Source: Campanula takesimana
Taxonomy: Eukaryota; Streptophyta; Magnoliopsida; Asterales; Campanulaceae
Reading direction: 5' to 3'
Length of the DNA: 64,000 nt
Assembly (NCBI GenBank): GCA_026119855.1
Contig: JAOWBW010000269.1
Coordinates: 62,001 to 126,000, forward strand
The stretch's first letter is position 1. Each line of letters begins with the position of its first letter. This document shows, piece after piece, positions 21,401-31,041 of this stretch. The position numbers and the translations under genes are program-made. The notes below the pieces were generated by a model. The model worked only from the letters and a program-made list of their open reading frames with translations. It had not been told where the DNA came from and did no database searches.

Positions 21401-21522
21401 TTGGGCTTGCTGCTGTTTCGTGGCCGATAGGTTGGGTTGTGAAGTTTGTGCCTGTTCCTGAAAGACCCTTCTTCAGCTTTCTCAAGTGGCAAAACTTGAA
21501 GGTCATCTACTTCAGGTTTTAG
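18436..21522 (+). CDS. Autoinhibited Ca2+-ATPase, ACA12/ACA13-like
   Basis: P-type IIB calcium pump, 1028 aa, normal for the family. It exports Ca2+ from the cytosol, probably across the plasma membrane, and is kept inactive by its N-terminus until calmodulin binds. The N-terminus has a basic amphipathic segment with W29, F33 and F37 (NKKRWHKAFGTIF), the expected calmodulin site. Actuator TGES is at 272-275, PEGLPLAV (M4) at 403-410, the phosphorylated Asp of DKTGTLT at 446, hinge TGD at 673-675, TGDGTNDAP around D752, and N846/D850 of the M6 calcium site. All catalytic residues are present. There is no intron, as in Arabidopsis ACA12/ACA13, unlike most ACA genes. A second ATG lies at 18439; the first is used. 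It is the only intact host gene seen. Plasma-membrane location is inferred from family resemblance. Confidence 0.95.
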   Translation: MMTMILHASMAEEYVLYVPYVTELNKKRWHKAFGTIFVSRALFSHFKTTLQKPKTNKFSHVSYDKVIINVVKQHPFFSNIDQHKLSNLVKEKKIENLEELGGVTSISSSLKTDLHNGINSDDQETLSRQEVFGANTYRKPPTKSFWSFVVEAFKDPTILILLACAALSLGFGMKQHGPEEGWYDGGSIFVAVFLVISVSAISNFRQNRQFDKLSKVSSNIQVEVVRSGRRQQISVFDIVVGDLVCLKIGDQVPADGLFLEGHSLQIDESSMTGESDHVEVNSTKNPFLISGTKVADGYATMLVTSVGMNTTWGEMMSTISRDTNEDTPLQARLNKLTSSIGKVGLAVAFLVLMVLLVRYFTGNTQNGIGKKEYIGSKTKTDDIINAMIRIIASAVTIVVVAIPEGLPLAVTLTLAYSMKRMMADQAMVRKLSACETMGSSTVICTDKTGTLTMNKMTVTKIWLGQESIEKGSYTSVEANIISLLHQAVGLNTTGSVYKPSSDLKYEFSGSPTEKAILSWAVLDLKMDIEGLKGCFTLVHVEAFNSEKKRSGVLVKKNVDNTLHVHWKGAAEMILAMCSHYYNHSGEIKALDDTERKKFELLIQGMAASSLRCIAFAYKQVTENVEYTKEEDQAIEDKGLVLLGLIGIKDPCRPGVKKAVEDCQYAGVNVKMITGDNVFTARAIATECGILRPNQDVENGQVVEGVEFRNYTHEERMEKVDKICVMARSSPFDKLLMVQCLREKGHVVAVTGDGTNDAPALKEADIGLSMGIQGTEVAKESSDIVILDDNFASVATVLRWGRCVYNNIQKFIQFQLTVNVAALVINFVSAVSSGEVPLTAVQLLWVNLIMDTLGALALATEKPTKELMEKKPVGRTAPLITNIMWRNLIAQALYQIVILLTMQFAGKEIFGVNERVRDTLIFNTFVLCQVFNEFNARKLEKKNVFEGIHRNRLFLGIIGITIVLQVVMVEFLKKFADTERLNWGQWGACIGLAAVSWPIGWVVKFVPVPERPFFSFLKWQNLKVIYFRF

Positions 21523-21884
21523 GGACATTTGGTGGTTGTATTCTGTTTCGTTCCTTTTTCTGCTTCTTTCACTCAGTTTTAAGATGCAGCGCGTGAGAGA
21601 GAGTTTAACATGTCTGGTTTATCTAACTGTAAAAATAATCAAAAATGTATGAGTTGCGAAACGGGTAAAAGAATCAACTTGGAAATAAAGCGAGTCAATT
21701 AGCATTCTAGAGGACCACCCAACATATATATCCAGAAGTAGAAATTCTATCATTTTCCAGGAAAAGGAAACAGACTCAGTAAACAATATTGTTGTCAGAC
21801 AAGCAAAGGATTATAACATACCTTATGCACTCTGAAATCTCTTGAAACATTAACCTTGTATCTTCCTTTCGATTTGAGTAGCAT
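21523..21884 (+). other. 3' flank of the Ca2+-ATPase gene
   Basis: Presumed 3' UTR and downstream DNA. A possible poly(A) signal, AATAAA, lies near 21683. No further gene seen. Confidence 0.5.
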
Positions 21885-22207
21885 CATGGAGTTTAGCTAG
21901 AAATCCGCTCTATTCTGCTGCATAATAATCAGTAAATGTGTAAGTGGCCTGTTATATGTAGTAGTATTCACATGTAACACTCTTCTCCCACATTGAGTTT
22001 GTAAGCAACCTTTATTGATCATCCTTTATACAAAAGTCTTTTTGTCTTCTTTGTCTTCTTTCATTGTATCTCTTTTATCCCACATGGGATTCCTATCTAA
22101 AGCTTGGAGCTAAACTTACTATATCATAGCTAAGTTGAAGAGTTCTAAGTAGCTTGTTTGGGCTTCCCATTAATATGGGAGAATACCAAGTGTAGCTTTG
22201 AGTATTA

Positions 22208-22240
<33 letters not shown>

Positions 22241-22973
22241 AATATATATAAATATATATAAGAAAGAAAGAAATTAATTAATTAATTATACGATTAATTA
22301 GTTAGTTAACAGTTTTTAGACAATCCGATTGATTTGAGGTCAGGAGGGGTGTACGCAGACAACCCGTTTTGTTTGAGGCAAAGGGGATGTGTTCAGTTTG
22401 ATTTGTTCGGGTGTGACTCTCCGAATAGTCACCATTGTGACTGTTCTGATGGACACTCTTATCCGAACAAACCAGTTCAGTCAGGCATTACCACTATAAA
22501 CAGGACTGCCTCTATTGAATTGGATTACTGAAAATATAGAGTTCTTTCTTCTTATTAAATTTCCTCCCTTCTTCTATACAGTAAAAAGCTTCGAGTTCTT
22601 GTTCCATATTTATTCAAAGTAGTGTAACTTTGAATAGAGTTGAGTAGGTTTTGTATCCTGGAGGTGAAATTCGTTGAGAACCATTACACCAGTGTGGGAC
22701 GAATTAAATACCTTAAAGATAACATCTTTTCGGTGTGCCTAACCTACTGATTCCTTACCCACAAATCTAGTCATATATACAACATGGCCAAAAAATCGTT
22801 CGTACACCATGGAGTTTAGCTAGAAATCCGCTCTATTCTGCTGCATAATAATCAGTAAATGTGTAAGTGGCCAAAAAATCGTTTGTACACCATGGAGTTT
22901 AGCTAGAAATCCGCTCTATTCTGCTGCATAATAATCAGTAAATGTGTAAGTGGCCAAAAAATCGTTTGTACAC
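21885..22973. repeat. 83-bp tandem repeat, three copies, split by a solo LTR
   Basis: Unit begins CATGGAGTTTAGCTAG and ends GTTTGTACAC. Copy 2 is 22808-22890 and copy 3 is 22891-22973, nearly identical. Copy 1 starts at 21885 and is cut at 21949 by the solo LTR, resuming at 22785 and ending at 22807. Without the LTR and its 5-bp duplication it is also 83 bp long. Confidence 0.93.
21950..22784 (+). mobile_element. Solo LTR with TGGCC duplication
   Basis: 835 bp, TGTTATATG...ATACAACA, flanked by perfect 5-bp repeats TGGCC (21945-21949, 22785-22789). It contains an AT-rich microsatellite (about 22207-22260) and no ORF of note. A pair of GTGACT-type half dyads starts at 22413 and 22437. Strand is inferred from TG...CA only and could be either. 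Confidence 0.9.
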
Positions 22974-23214
22974 CACCACGATAAATCGTTTTGAATCGAT
23001 CTCATCAATATTTGTTCACAATTATAATAATGAGAAGTGGACTAAGTTTAGAACCCTAATGCACATTTACAATAATGGTCCGCACACCTGTTTCATCATA
23101 CAAGTTTTTTATGAGGTCAATTTATTTCTTCGAAACACATTTAGTTGCTAAAGTTCATCAAAGTTGTGCTATCGGTCCTTTATCATGCGCCTTTTCTCCA
23201 AGTAAATGAAAACC
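22974..23214. other. Spacer before the Tat-lineage element
   Basis: Unrecognised AT-rich DNA. It was contiguous with 36102 onward before the Gypsy insertion. Confidence 0.6.
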
Positions 23215-23889
23215 TGAACAACATAAACCGACTTGGGTAAGTGGGACCCAAATGATCTGGGACCATACACCTAGGAGGCCTATACCGAGAGGCCCATTCA
23301 CCTGAAGCATATACTTATAAGCCGACATCGTACAGGCCGAGCAGGCAGACCTTGCCTAGGTCAAGTTCCAAGAAGCCCAATCCCCAGCCGGCCTCTAGGA
23401 CGAGCCGAGCTGGATGACGGACCGAGTTATATCGGAAACTTTCCTTATTCACATGGAGTCCACTTACAGAGTTTGATTACAACTCTAACAGTGAAGATCC
23501 TTATCTAAACAAGGATATCTCTTATACAAGATAACTGGGATACCACTCATCCTTATCCGGAGTCTATCTCCAAGGAATACGAGTCCCACAGTAATGCGGG
23601 CTCCCTAGCTTCTCTAACAAGTTAGGACTCATTCACCCACGCCTATAAAAACAGGTCTTCACAACAGGAGACGGGTAATGAACTCTTTGGCTCCAAACTA
23701 GTCAATTGATTTCCTTATTCACATATACCACCCGTATTCTTACTCTCACGCCGGAGGGCCTTCGCCGGTGAAGCCCCGGCGTAGTTTACGTTTGTTTATT
23801 GTGCGCAGATCCGAACGGGGAAGATCTCATTGCTGGATTATCCGAACCGCTAGGCGGAGGGCTGATTCGACACGTTTTTGGCAGCATCA
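23215..23889 (+). repeat. Tat-lineage 5' LTR
   Basis: 675 bp, TGAACAACATAAACC...GGCAGCATCA. CTATAAAAACAG at about 23642 is a likely TATA box. Confidence 0.95.
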
Positions 23890-23892
23890 GTT

Positions 23893-23908
23893 TGGTTCCA
23901 TTGCCGGG
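23893..23908 (+). other. Probable primer-binding site
   Basis: TGGTTCCATTGCCGGG begins three bases after the LTR. It resembles the tRNA-Asp type site TGGCGCCGTTGCCGGGG with a few mismatches; the tRNA assignment is tentative. Confidence 0.5.
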
Positions 23909-23953
23909 AAGCGTCGTTGGAGAATATTTGTTCGGAAAACCACAAATTTCCCC

Positions 23954-26836
23954 ATGTCTAGAACTCACGTCGACGGTCGGGAAGCTAGCGTTACACAAGA
24001 CGCTAATCTCAATCCGCCACCTCCTAACGTGGAAAATGACAATGTTCTGAATCAAGGCCTCCCTCCTCCACCTCAGGGAGGCGGGATGCACACCCGTTTC
24101 AGAGGGCCGGTGCCTGAAATTGCTCACCAGTATGGACGACGGAGACGGACGACTTCACGTCCTCAGCTTACCGAGGCTGGCCCTTCTAGACCGGCACCAA
24201 TTGATCGGAGGGCGTTATTACATCAGAATCTCTCAACCCTTCAGCAACTAGCTGAAGCTCAAAGGGCTCTCCTAGAATTTGATCCTGACCACTCCTTGGC
24301 ACCCTTCGCCCAGCCCTCTGGCACAAGAGGAGCTTTGGGAGGCAGAGAAAGAAGTGACCGAAGGGGGAACACACGCACTGAGGACAGACGTCATCAGGAA
24401 CCGCGTGACGCGCCCCCAGGAAATCGAGCTGCTCCACCAAGCCGACTAGAAGGTCGACTTGGCCTAATTAATCCCGATGGAGGAGATCTGAGGGATCAAA
24501 TAAACCGTAGGAGGGATGAGGAGGCAGAATCTCCAGATGTGAGATTTCTAGGAGAAAGGCGACGATGGCAAAATCAAGATCAAGTCCCACCCAGACATGA
24601 GCCACCTCGTCATACTCCTCCGAGACGACCTCGTGATGATCCAGACACAAGTCGTGTTGTTGGAAGGGGCCGAGACAAAGAAAGAGACAGGCCGAGAAGC
24701 TCCCATCGCAGCTCAGGGTTCAGTGAGCAGATCATATTGGATTTGCAGGAGAGGATGGACAATATAGAGATGAACCAGGGGCAGAGGAAGCCGAAAACCG
24801 ACTACGACGCAATGCATCCGTTTGCTCAGTGGATAAAGGATTCTCCACCCAATCCCCAGTTGAAGCTTCCCCACCTGGACAAGTATTCCGGCAGTTCAGA
24901 TGCCATGGACCACCTCCAGTCTTTCGAAGGAATGATGGCCTTGGTTTCCAACAAAGACGACGTACTTTGCAAGGCCTTTTCTAGTACGTTAATTGGAGCA
25001 GCCAGGTCTTGGTTTATGGACTTAGAGAGAAGAAGCATCAACTCCTTTTCCAAATTGAAGTCAAGTTTTCTAGAGTATTTCGCCACTGCCGGGGCTAAAA
25101 AGAAAAGATTGTCGGATCTGGCAAACATAGTTCAGGGAAAGAACGAGTCGACTATGGACTTTTACAATAGGTTCAGAGACTTGGCTGACTCAATAGAAGA
25201 GAGACTTACAGACAGGGAAATCATAATGTGCTTCTATAATGGGCAGAGATCAGACGAGCTCACCTATGAATTGTCGGTAAGAGAACCTCTTACAAAATCT
25301 GAGCTGTACCAGATGGCCTACGCGACAGCCACTGCTGAGGAAAAAAAGAAACTGATGTCCGGATACAAAGATCGAGACCGAGAAGGGGAACGTAGGCCAC
25401 TCACTCCTAACTCGGTCCAGGGTACCAGTGGAAGTGGTAACCGAGGGAAGAACAGAACGAGACCGACCGAGGTCATTACCCCCCTTACCAAGCCGATTTC
25501 CGAGATCATGAACCTGGTGAATCTCCCAAATCCAAAACCCCTTAAAGATAACCCAAATTTCCCACGAGACACCAGCAAGTACTATGCCTACCACCGAGAT
25601 AACGGGCACGAGACGGATAACTGCTTTGCCCTAAAGAAAATACTACAGAGGTGGGACGATCAGGGGAAACTAAATGAATACTTAGCAAAGAAAGACAACA
25701 AACGTCCGAGAGAGGGCGAGGCGGTGGACCGTGAAGACAGACCACCTCGGGCAAAGCTGATCGGAGTAATCAGGGAGGAAATTCCTTCCAACACCAAGTT
25801 AAAAGAGCAGATCTATGAGCTAAGCAAGGTTTACCATATCCCCCCTTGGATTCATAAAGGGGAAGAGGTGATTAGTTTCTCCCCTAACGAGCTGGCCGGA
25901 AACAGGGCCATGAGAGAACAGCCGTTGGTCATCACAGGCCGAATCGATAACTGCGAGTCGGAAAGGCTCTTAATAGATTCTGGGGCCGCTAAAGACGTGC
26001 TCTATTACAGAACCTTCAAAGAGATGGAGTTGCCAGACACCATGCTGACCCCTTACAATGGGAGACTAGAAGGATTTACAAATCACAAAGCCGAGGCTAA
26101 GGGAACCGTGGACTTGGTACTAGATGTCGGTGAGTACCCCTACAAAATATCGGCAACAATCACCTTCATCGTTATGGATTTGGCAATTGACTACCATGCC
26201 ATCCTCGGCTCTCCTAGTCAGGGAAAACTGGGAATGGTTGCCTCCCTCCCTCACCAAAGGGTGAAATTCCCAACCCCAAAAGGCGTAGGCTGCATCCTCG
26301 GCAACCCCAAACACTTCTTAGAGCACGTGATGAGGTCAAGAAAGGCAAAAACCAAGATGGAAATTGACACTCCAGAAAGAAATACCACTATATCGAAGTC
26401 GACCACGGTCACTACATCAGCCCCTAACATCGGCGTGATAACGGTAGACATACCTGAGGAATGGGTCGTACTGGATGCTGAAAATGCCATGACAGAGACC
26501 GAGGTGACCTTCGGGTTGGAAGGATATGGTTGTATCTCCATGAACACCGCTTCGGACGAGCCGAGTGACTCGGGCCTCGCCCTCATCCCAAGCTCGGGGG
26601 CCACAATACCCGCCCACATGGATGCCGAGATAGACAGACTTCTAGATATGGAGAATTTGAGCCTAGAAGGCAAAGACAAGGAAAAAGTAAAGCAAATCAT
26701 CGTGGAAACCTTGGAGTTCAGGGACGGTCCCGTGCTAAGACCAGTCGACCAGTTGGATGAGGTCGTCATCAACCCCGACTACCCAGAACAGAAGGTACAA
26801 ATTGGGAAACAACCTTCCCCGGAAGAGAGAGAATAA
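23954..26836 (+). CDS. Gag-protease of the Tat-lineage element
   Basis: Open for 960 codons from the ATG at 23954 to TAA at 26834. The N-terminal third is rich in Arg, Pro and Glu. A retrotransposon gag (capsid-like) domain spans about residues 290-460 (MHPFAQWIKDSPP to the YQMAYA region). A short Cys/His motif follows (YHRDNGHETDNC) where other elements have a CCHC knuckle. Aspartic protease active site DSGA is at residue 675. The stop lies between protease and reverse transcriptase, and the frame continues past it. In some Tat elements gag-pro and pol are separated by a stop or an intron, so this TAA may be natural or may be damage. Confidence 0.9.
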   Translation: MSRTHVDGREASVTQDANLNPPPPNVENDNVLNQGLPPPPQGGGMHTRFRGPVPEIAHQYGRRRRTTSRPQLTEAGPSRPAPIDRRALLHQNLSTLQQLAEAQRALLEFDPDHSLAPFAQPSGTRGALGGRERSDRRGNTRTEDRRHQEPRDAPPGNRAAPPSRLEGRLGLINPDGGDLRDQINRRRDEEAESPDVRFLGERRRWQNQDQVPPRHEPPRHTPPRRPRDDPDTSRVVGRGRDKERDRPRSSHRSSGFSEQIILDLQERMDNIEMNQGQRKPKTDYDAMHPFAQWIKDSPPNPQLKLPHLDKYSGSSDAMDHLQSFEGMMALVSNKDDVLCKAFSSTLIGAARSWFMDLERRSINSFSKLKSSFLEYFATAGAKKKRLSDLANIVQGKNESTMDFYNRFRDLADSIEERLTDREIIMCFYNGQRSDELTYELSVREPLTKSELYQMAYATATAEEKKKLMSGYKDRDREGERRPLTPNSVQGTSGSGNRGKNRTRPTEVITPLTKPISEIMNLVNLPNPKPLKDNPNFPRDTSKYYAYHRDNGHETDNCFALKKILQRWDDQGKLNEYLAKKDNKRPREGEAVDREDRPPRAKLIGVIREEIPSNTKLKEQIYELSKVYHIPPWIHKGEEVISFSPNELAGNRAMREQPLVITGRIDNCESERLLIDSGAAKDVLYYRTFKEMELPDTMLTPYNGRLEGFTNHKAEAKGTVDLVLDVGEYPYKISATITFIVMDLAIDYHAILGSPSQGKLGMVASLPHQRVKFPTPKGVGCILGNPKHFLEHVMRSRKAKTKMEIDTPERNTTISKSTTVTTSAPNIGVITVDIPEEWVVLDAENAMTETEVTFGLEGYGCISMNTASDEPSDSGLALIPSSGATIPAHMDAEIDRLLDMENLSLEGKDKEKVKQIIVETLEFRDGPVLRPVDQLDEVVINPDYPEQKVQIGKQPSPEERE

Positions 26837-29800
26837 ATCATCAACCTGTTAAAAGACAACCTAGATGTGTTTGCTTGGAAAGTCGAAGACATGGTTGGAG
26901 TTAAAGAAGCCATTGCTCTCCACAAACTAGAGGTGGACAGTTTTTTCAAACCCGTCAAGCAAGGACGAAGGGTCTTTTCTATAGATAAAGAACAGGCAAT
27001 CCAGACCGAGGTGGATAAATTGATGAAGGCCGGGATCATCCGCGAAGCGACATACCCCGAGTGGCTGGCTAATGTCGTAATGGTGAAAAAACAGAACGGC
27101 AAGTGGAGAATGTGTGTCGATTTCACAGATCTCAACAAAGCATGCCCCAAGGATAGCTACCCCCTACCCAGAATAGACAAGTTGGTCGACTCCATAGCTG
27201 GACACCAAACCTTGAGCTTCCTAGACGCTTATTCTGGTTATCACCAGGTCAAAATGGCCAAGGACGACATCGAAAATACCGCCTTCCAAGCACCAGGAGG
27301 GATCTATTGTTATGTGATGATGCCTTTTGGCCTCAAGAATGCCGGCGCAACTTATCAGAGGATGGTGAACAAGGTGTTCAAATCCCAGATCGGCCGGAAC
27401 ATGGAAGCCTATATTGACGACATGGTAATAAAAACCAAGTCAGGAAGCCACGTCCCGGACCTGGCGGAGACTATAAAAAATCTGAAAGAAAACGACATGA
27501 AGCTCAACCCAAGTAAATGTGTTTTCGGGGTCACGGCGGGCAAGTTCCTCGGTTTCATGGTTTCCCAATGAGGCATTGAGGCAAATCCGGAGAAGATCCA
27601 GGCCCTGGTCGACATGAAAGAGGCGACGTGTGTAAAAGAGGTTCAAAGGTTGAATGGCAGGGTGGCTGCCCTGGGAAGATTTATCGCCAAGTCGGCAGAA
27701 AAGTCGTTACCTTTCTTCAAGGCCCTGAAAGGAACTAAGGACTTTGAGTGGACCCCAGAATGCTCAGCTTCATTCTAGCGAATAAAAGAATACTTGGGTT
27801 CACCCCCATTGCTTAGCAGTCCGATTATGGGAGAAACACTCTCCGTATTCCTTGCGGCAACGGACAGAGCCGTGGCGGCCGTGTTAGTACGAGAAGATAA
27901 TGGAATTCAGAAGCCGGTGTACTATGTAAGTAAAGCATTGTCAGATACCGAGAGCAGGTACTATAATGCCAAGAAGATTGCATATGCCTTGGTCATTGCT
28001 GCCCGAAAACTACGTGCATACTTCTCCGCTCATCCCATCATGGTTTATACCGACACGCCGCTCAGAAAAATAATCCACAAGATGGACAACTCGGGCAGAT
28101 TTCTGAACTGGTCCATTGAGTTAACTGAATTCGACATCACTTACAAGCCAAGGAAGACATTGATGGCGCAGCCTTTGGTTGATTTCCTAGTTGAGACCGC
28201 GTTCTCCAGTGAGCATACACCGACCACAAGAAAGAGGAAGTTTCCCATTGACAGAGAACCCTTAGAAGAATTACCTGAGGACTGTTGGATCTTGTACACA
28301 GATGGATCAACAACGAAAGGAAGAAGTGGAGCCGGGGTATATTTAACAAGTCCAGGCGGCGAACATATGGCCCGTGACTTCATCAGATTTAAATTCCCAG
28401 CTTCAAACAACTAGGCGGAATACGAAGCCTTGATCTTAGGAATAGAAAGGGCTAAGTTCTTTGGTGCGAGTAAACTGGTGGCCTACAGTGACTCCCAACT
28501 AGTGGTAAACCAAGTGAAGGGCGAGTACAACACTGAGAACCACATGCTGATTAAGTATAGGGACCTCGTCCTGAATCTCACTAAGAACTTGGAGTTCTGG
28601 GAAATAAGGCAAGGAGGACGGGAACATAACCTGGAGGCCGACTTGTTGTCAAAGATGGCCACGTCAGAAGAAATCAATCCCTTTATCATCTATGCCGACC
28701 AACCAGCTTACGAAAGACTTGAAATCCTAATTCTAGATGACGAAGAGAGAACCTGGATTGACGATTACAGGGACTACATCGAGAAGGGCAGGCTACCGGA
28801 AGACGAGTTAGAGGCCAAAACGATAAAGAAGAAGACGGCCAGGTACATAGTCTGGAACGACATTCTATATCGAAGGTCATTCTCCAGGCCTCTCCTAAGA
28901 TGTGTTTCCCCTAAAGATACCGAGAAACTTCTGGCCGAGCTACATGAGGGAGTTTGCGGAGGACACCCGGAGGCCAGAACCCTTGCTGATAAAGTAATCA
29001 CACTTGGTTACTACTGGCCTAACTTAAGAGAAGAAGCCCAAACCTATGTAAAGAAGTGCGACAAATGCCAGCGCTTCTCGGACCTACCAAAGGTGCCACC
29101 TGTAGAACAAAGTCTTATCATACCGACATGGCCGTTTGACATGTGGGGAGTCGATATCATTGGACCATTCCCCTTGGAAAAGGGGAGCAACAAGTTCGTA
29201 ATTGTAGCGGTCGACTACTTCACCAAGTGGGTGGAGGCTAAGCCCTTGGCTAAAATCACAGAGGAGAACGCCATCAACTTCATCCATGACTATATATGGT
29301 GTCGGTTCGGCGTCCCACATTCCATCGTGACCGACAACGGACTCCAGTTCTCTGACGCTTTCACCGAAGAATTAAACAGACTAGGAGTCAAACACAAAAA
29401 GTCATCGGTCAGTCATCCTCAAGGTAACGGACAAGCCAAGGCAGCAAACAAATTAATACTGAAAGCCCTAACCAAGAGCTTAGAAGGAAGTCAAGGAAAG
29501 TGGCTGGACGACCTCCCCCTTGCTTTATGGGCAGTACGTACAACCACTTGGGGGCCAACTGGGGAGACTCCCTTTGCATTAACTTACGGATCAGAAGCTA
29601 TGGCTCCAGCCGAGATGGCCTTACCTACCTTCAGGGTGTCTAATTATGACGAGGTGGTCAATGAATACAACCGACTCCTAGACCTAGACCTAGTTGAAGC
29701 AAAAAGGCTGACAGCTCAACTCAGAATGATCAATTATAAGCAAAAGACCAAGGCCTACCATGACAGCAAGGTAAAGAAAAGAGTTTTTGAAGTCGGCGAC

Positions 29801-29986
29801 TGGGTACTCAGAAAGATCGAGTCGACACACTTGAAGGCTCAGCAAAATAAACTCTCTCCAAATTGGGAAGGTCCCTACATTGTTACTCACGTTATCAGAG
29901 AAGGAACCTACATGCTCAAAACTCCGGAAGGAAAAGAGCTTAAACACCCATGGCATTCGGAGCACTTGAGGAAATACTATCAGTAA
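26837..29986 (+). pseudogene. Tat-lineage pol with three in-frame stops
   Basis: Same frame as gag and no frameshift. Reverse transcriptase (KPVKQGRRVFS, DFTDLNKACPKDSYPLP, AYIDDMV near 27405), then RNase H (about 27800-28190), a second RNase H starting ILYTDGSTTKGRSGAG near 28290, then integrase with zinc region and catalytic core (DIIGPFPLEKG, VTDNGLQF, HPQGNGQAKAANK), ending YYQ. Stops at 27569 (TGA), 27776 (TAG) and 28412 (TAG) interrupt it. The last splits the second RNase H after NN. All three could be C-to-T changes. The integrase part (28430-29986) is uninterrupted. Confidence 0.93.
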
Positions 29987-30205
29987 CTCCTAGGCATCCT
30001 ATCTATCTTTTTTGATTTCTAAGATTAGTTTTGGGTCTCTAGTTCATAGCATTTATCAAATTAGTCATTCCTTTATTATTATCAATAAAGTTTTCCTTTT
30101 TACAACTTTGATTCTCAAGCACGGTCCAAGCATCACTTAGCAATGCCGAGATCATCATTTTGAGTTAAGACTAACGTCACGACTCAAGACAATTAGAACC
30201 TAACT
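29987..30205 (+). other. Start of the 3' non-coding region
   Basis: T-rich DNA after the pol stop, including an AATAAAG word at 30082. No ORF. Confidence 0.5.
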
Positions 30206-30720
30206 CTGTCGGCTAGTGCTCTAAAATTTGGGTTAAGATTATTACATCTAGTTCCCACGACAATTTGAGACTAGCCAAGAAGTTAGTCCTTATAAACCGA
30301 GCTCCTAATGCTCATCACGGCCACCACGGTGAACGACTGCGGCCTACAAACATAGCCTAGCTCGGCTACATCAAAACCTAAATCTGCCCGTTAGTGCTCT
30401 CAAATTTTAGTTAAGATTAATACATCCAGTTCCCACGACAATTTGAGACTAACCACAAATTAGTTCTTACAAACCGAGCTCCTAACGCTCGTCACGGCCA
30501 TAACGGTGAACGACCACGGCCTACAAACATAGCCTAGCTCGGCTACATTAAAACCTAATTCTGCCGGTTAGTGCTCTCAAATTTGGGTTAAGATCAATAC
30601 ATCCAGTTCCCACGACAATTTGAGACTAACCACAAATTAGTTCTTACAAACCGAGCTCCTAACGCTCGTCACGGCCATAATGGTGAACGACCACAGCCTA
30701 CAACATGGCCTAAACCAGCT
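30206..30720. repeat. Three ~177-bp tandem repeats after pol
   Basis: The word TAGTGCTCT recurs at 30214, 30392 and 30569 (steps of 178 and 177). Shared blocks include CAGTTCCCACGACAATTTGA, AACCGAGCTCCTAA and CTAGCTCGGCTACAT. Tandem repeats in this position are usual in Tat elements and can seed satellite DNA. Confidence 0.93.
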
Positions 30721-31041
30721 GCCATATCTCGTCATTTCAGTCAGTTAAAACATCTCAAACCGAGATAAAGTAACATGAACAATTGACGAAGATAACACTT
30801 AACTACGCAACAAGTTAAGGAAACAAGGGCTAATTTATACCTCAAATCGAGGTAGGCCAATCCCTACAAATAACGAGTGTTTACGCCCCCCAGACTACGC
30901 TGGGCCCGGGCAGTTAGATACTTACAAAAAAAAAAACAAATTGTTTCAAGCCAAACCGGCTCGCACGTAAAAGATAAAAATTGTATCAGGTCACACCAGA
31001 CCTACATCAACTGACAAATTTTATGAAACTCATGGAGCCTA

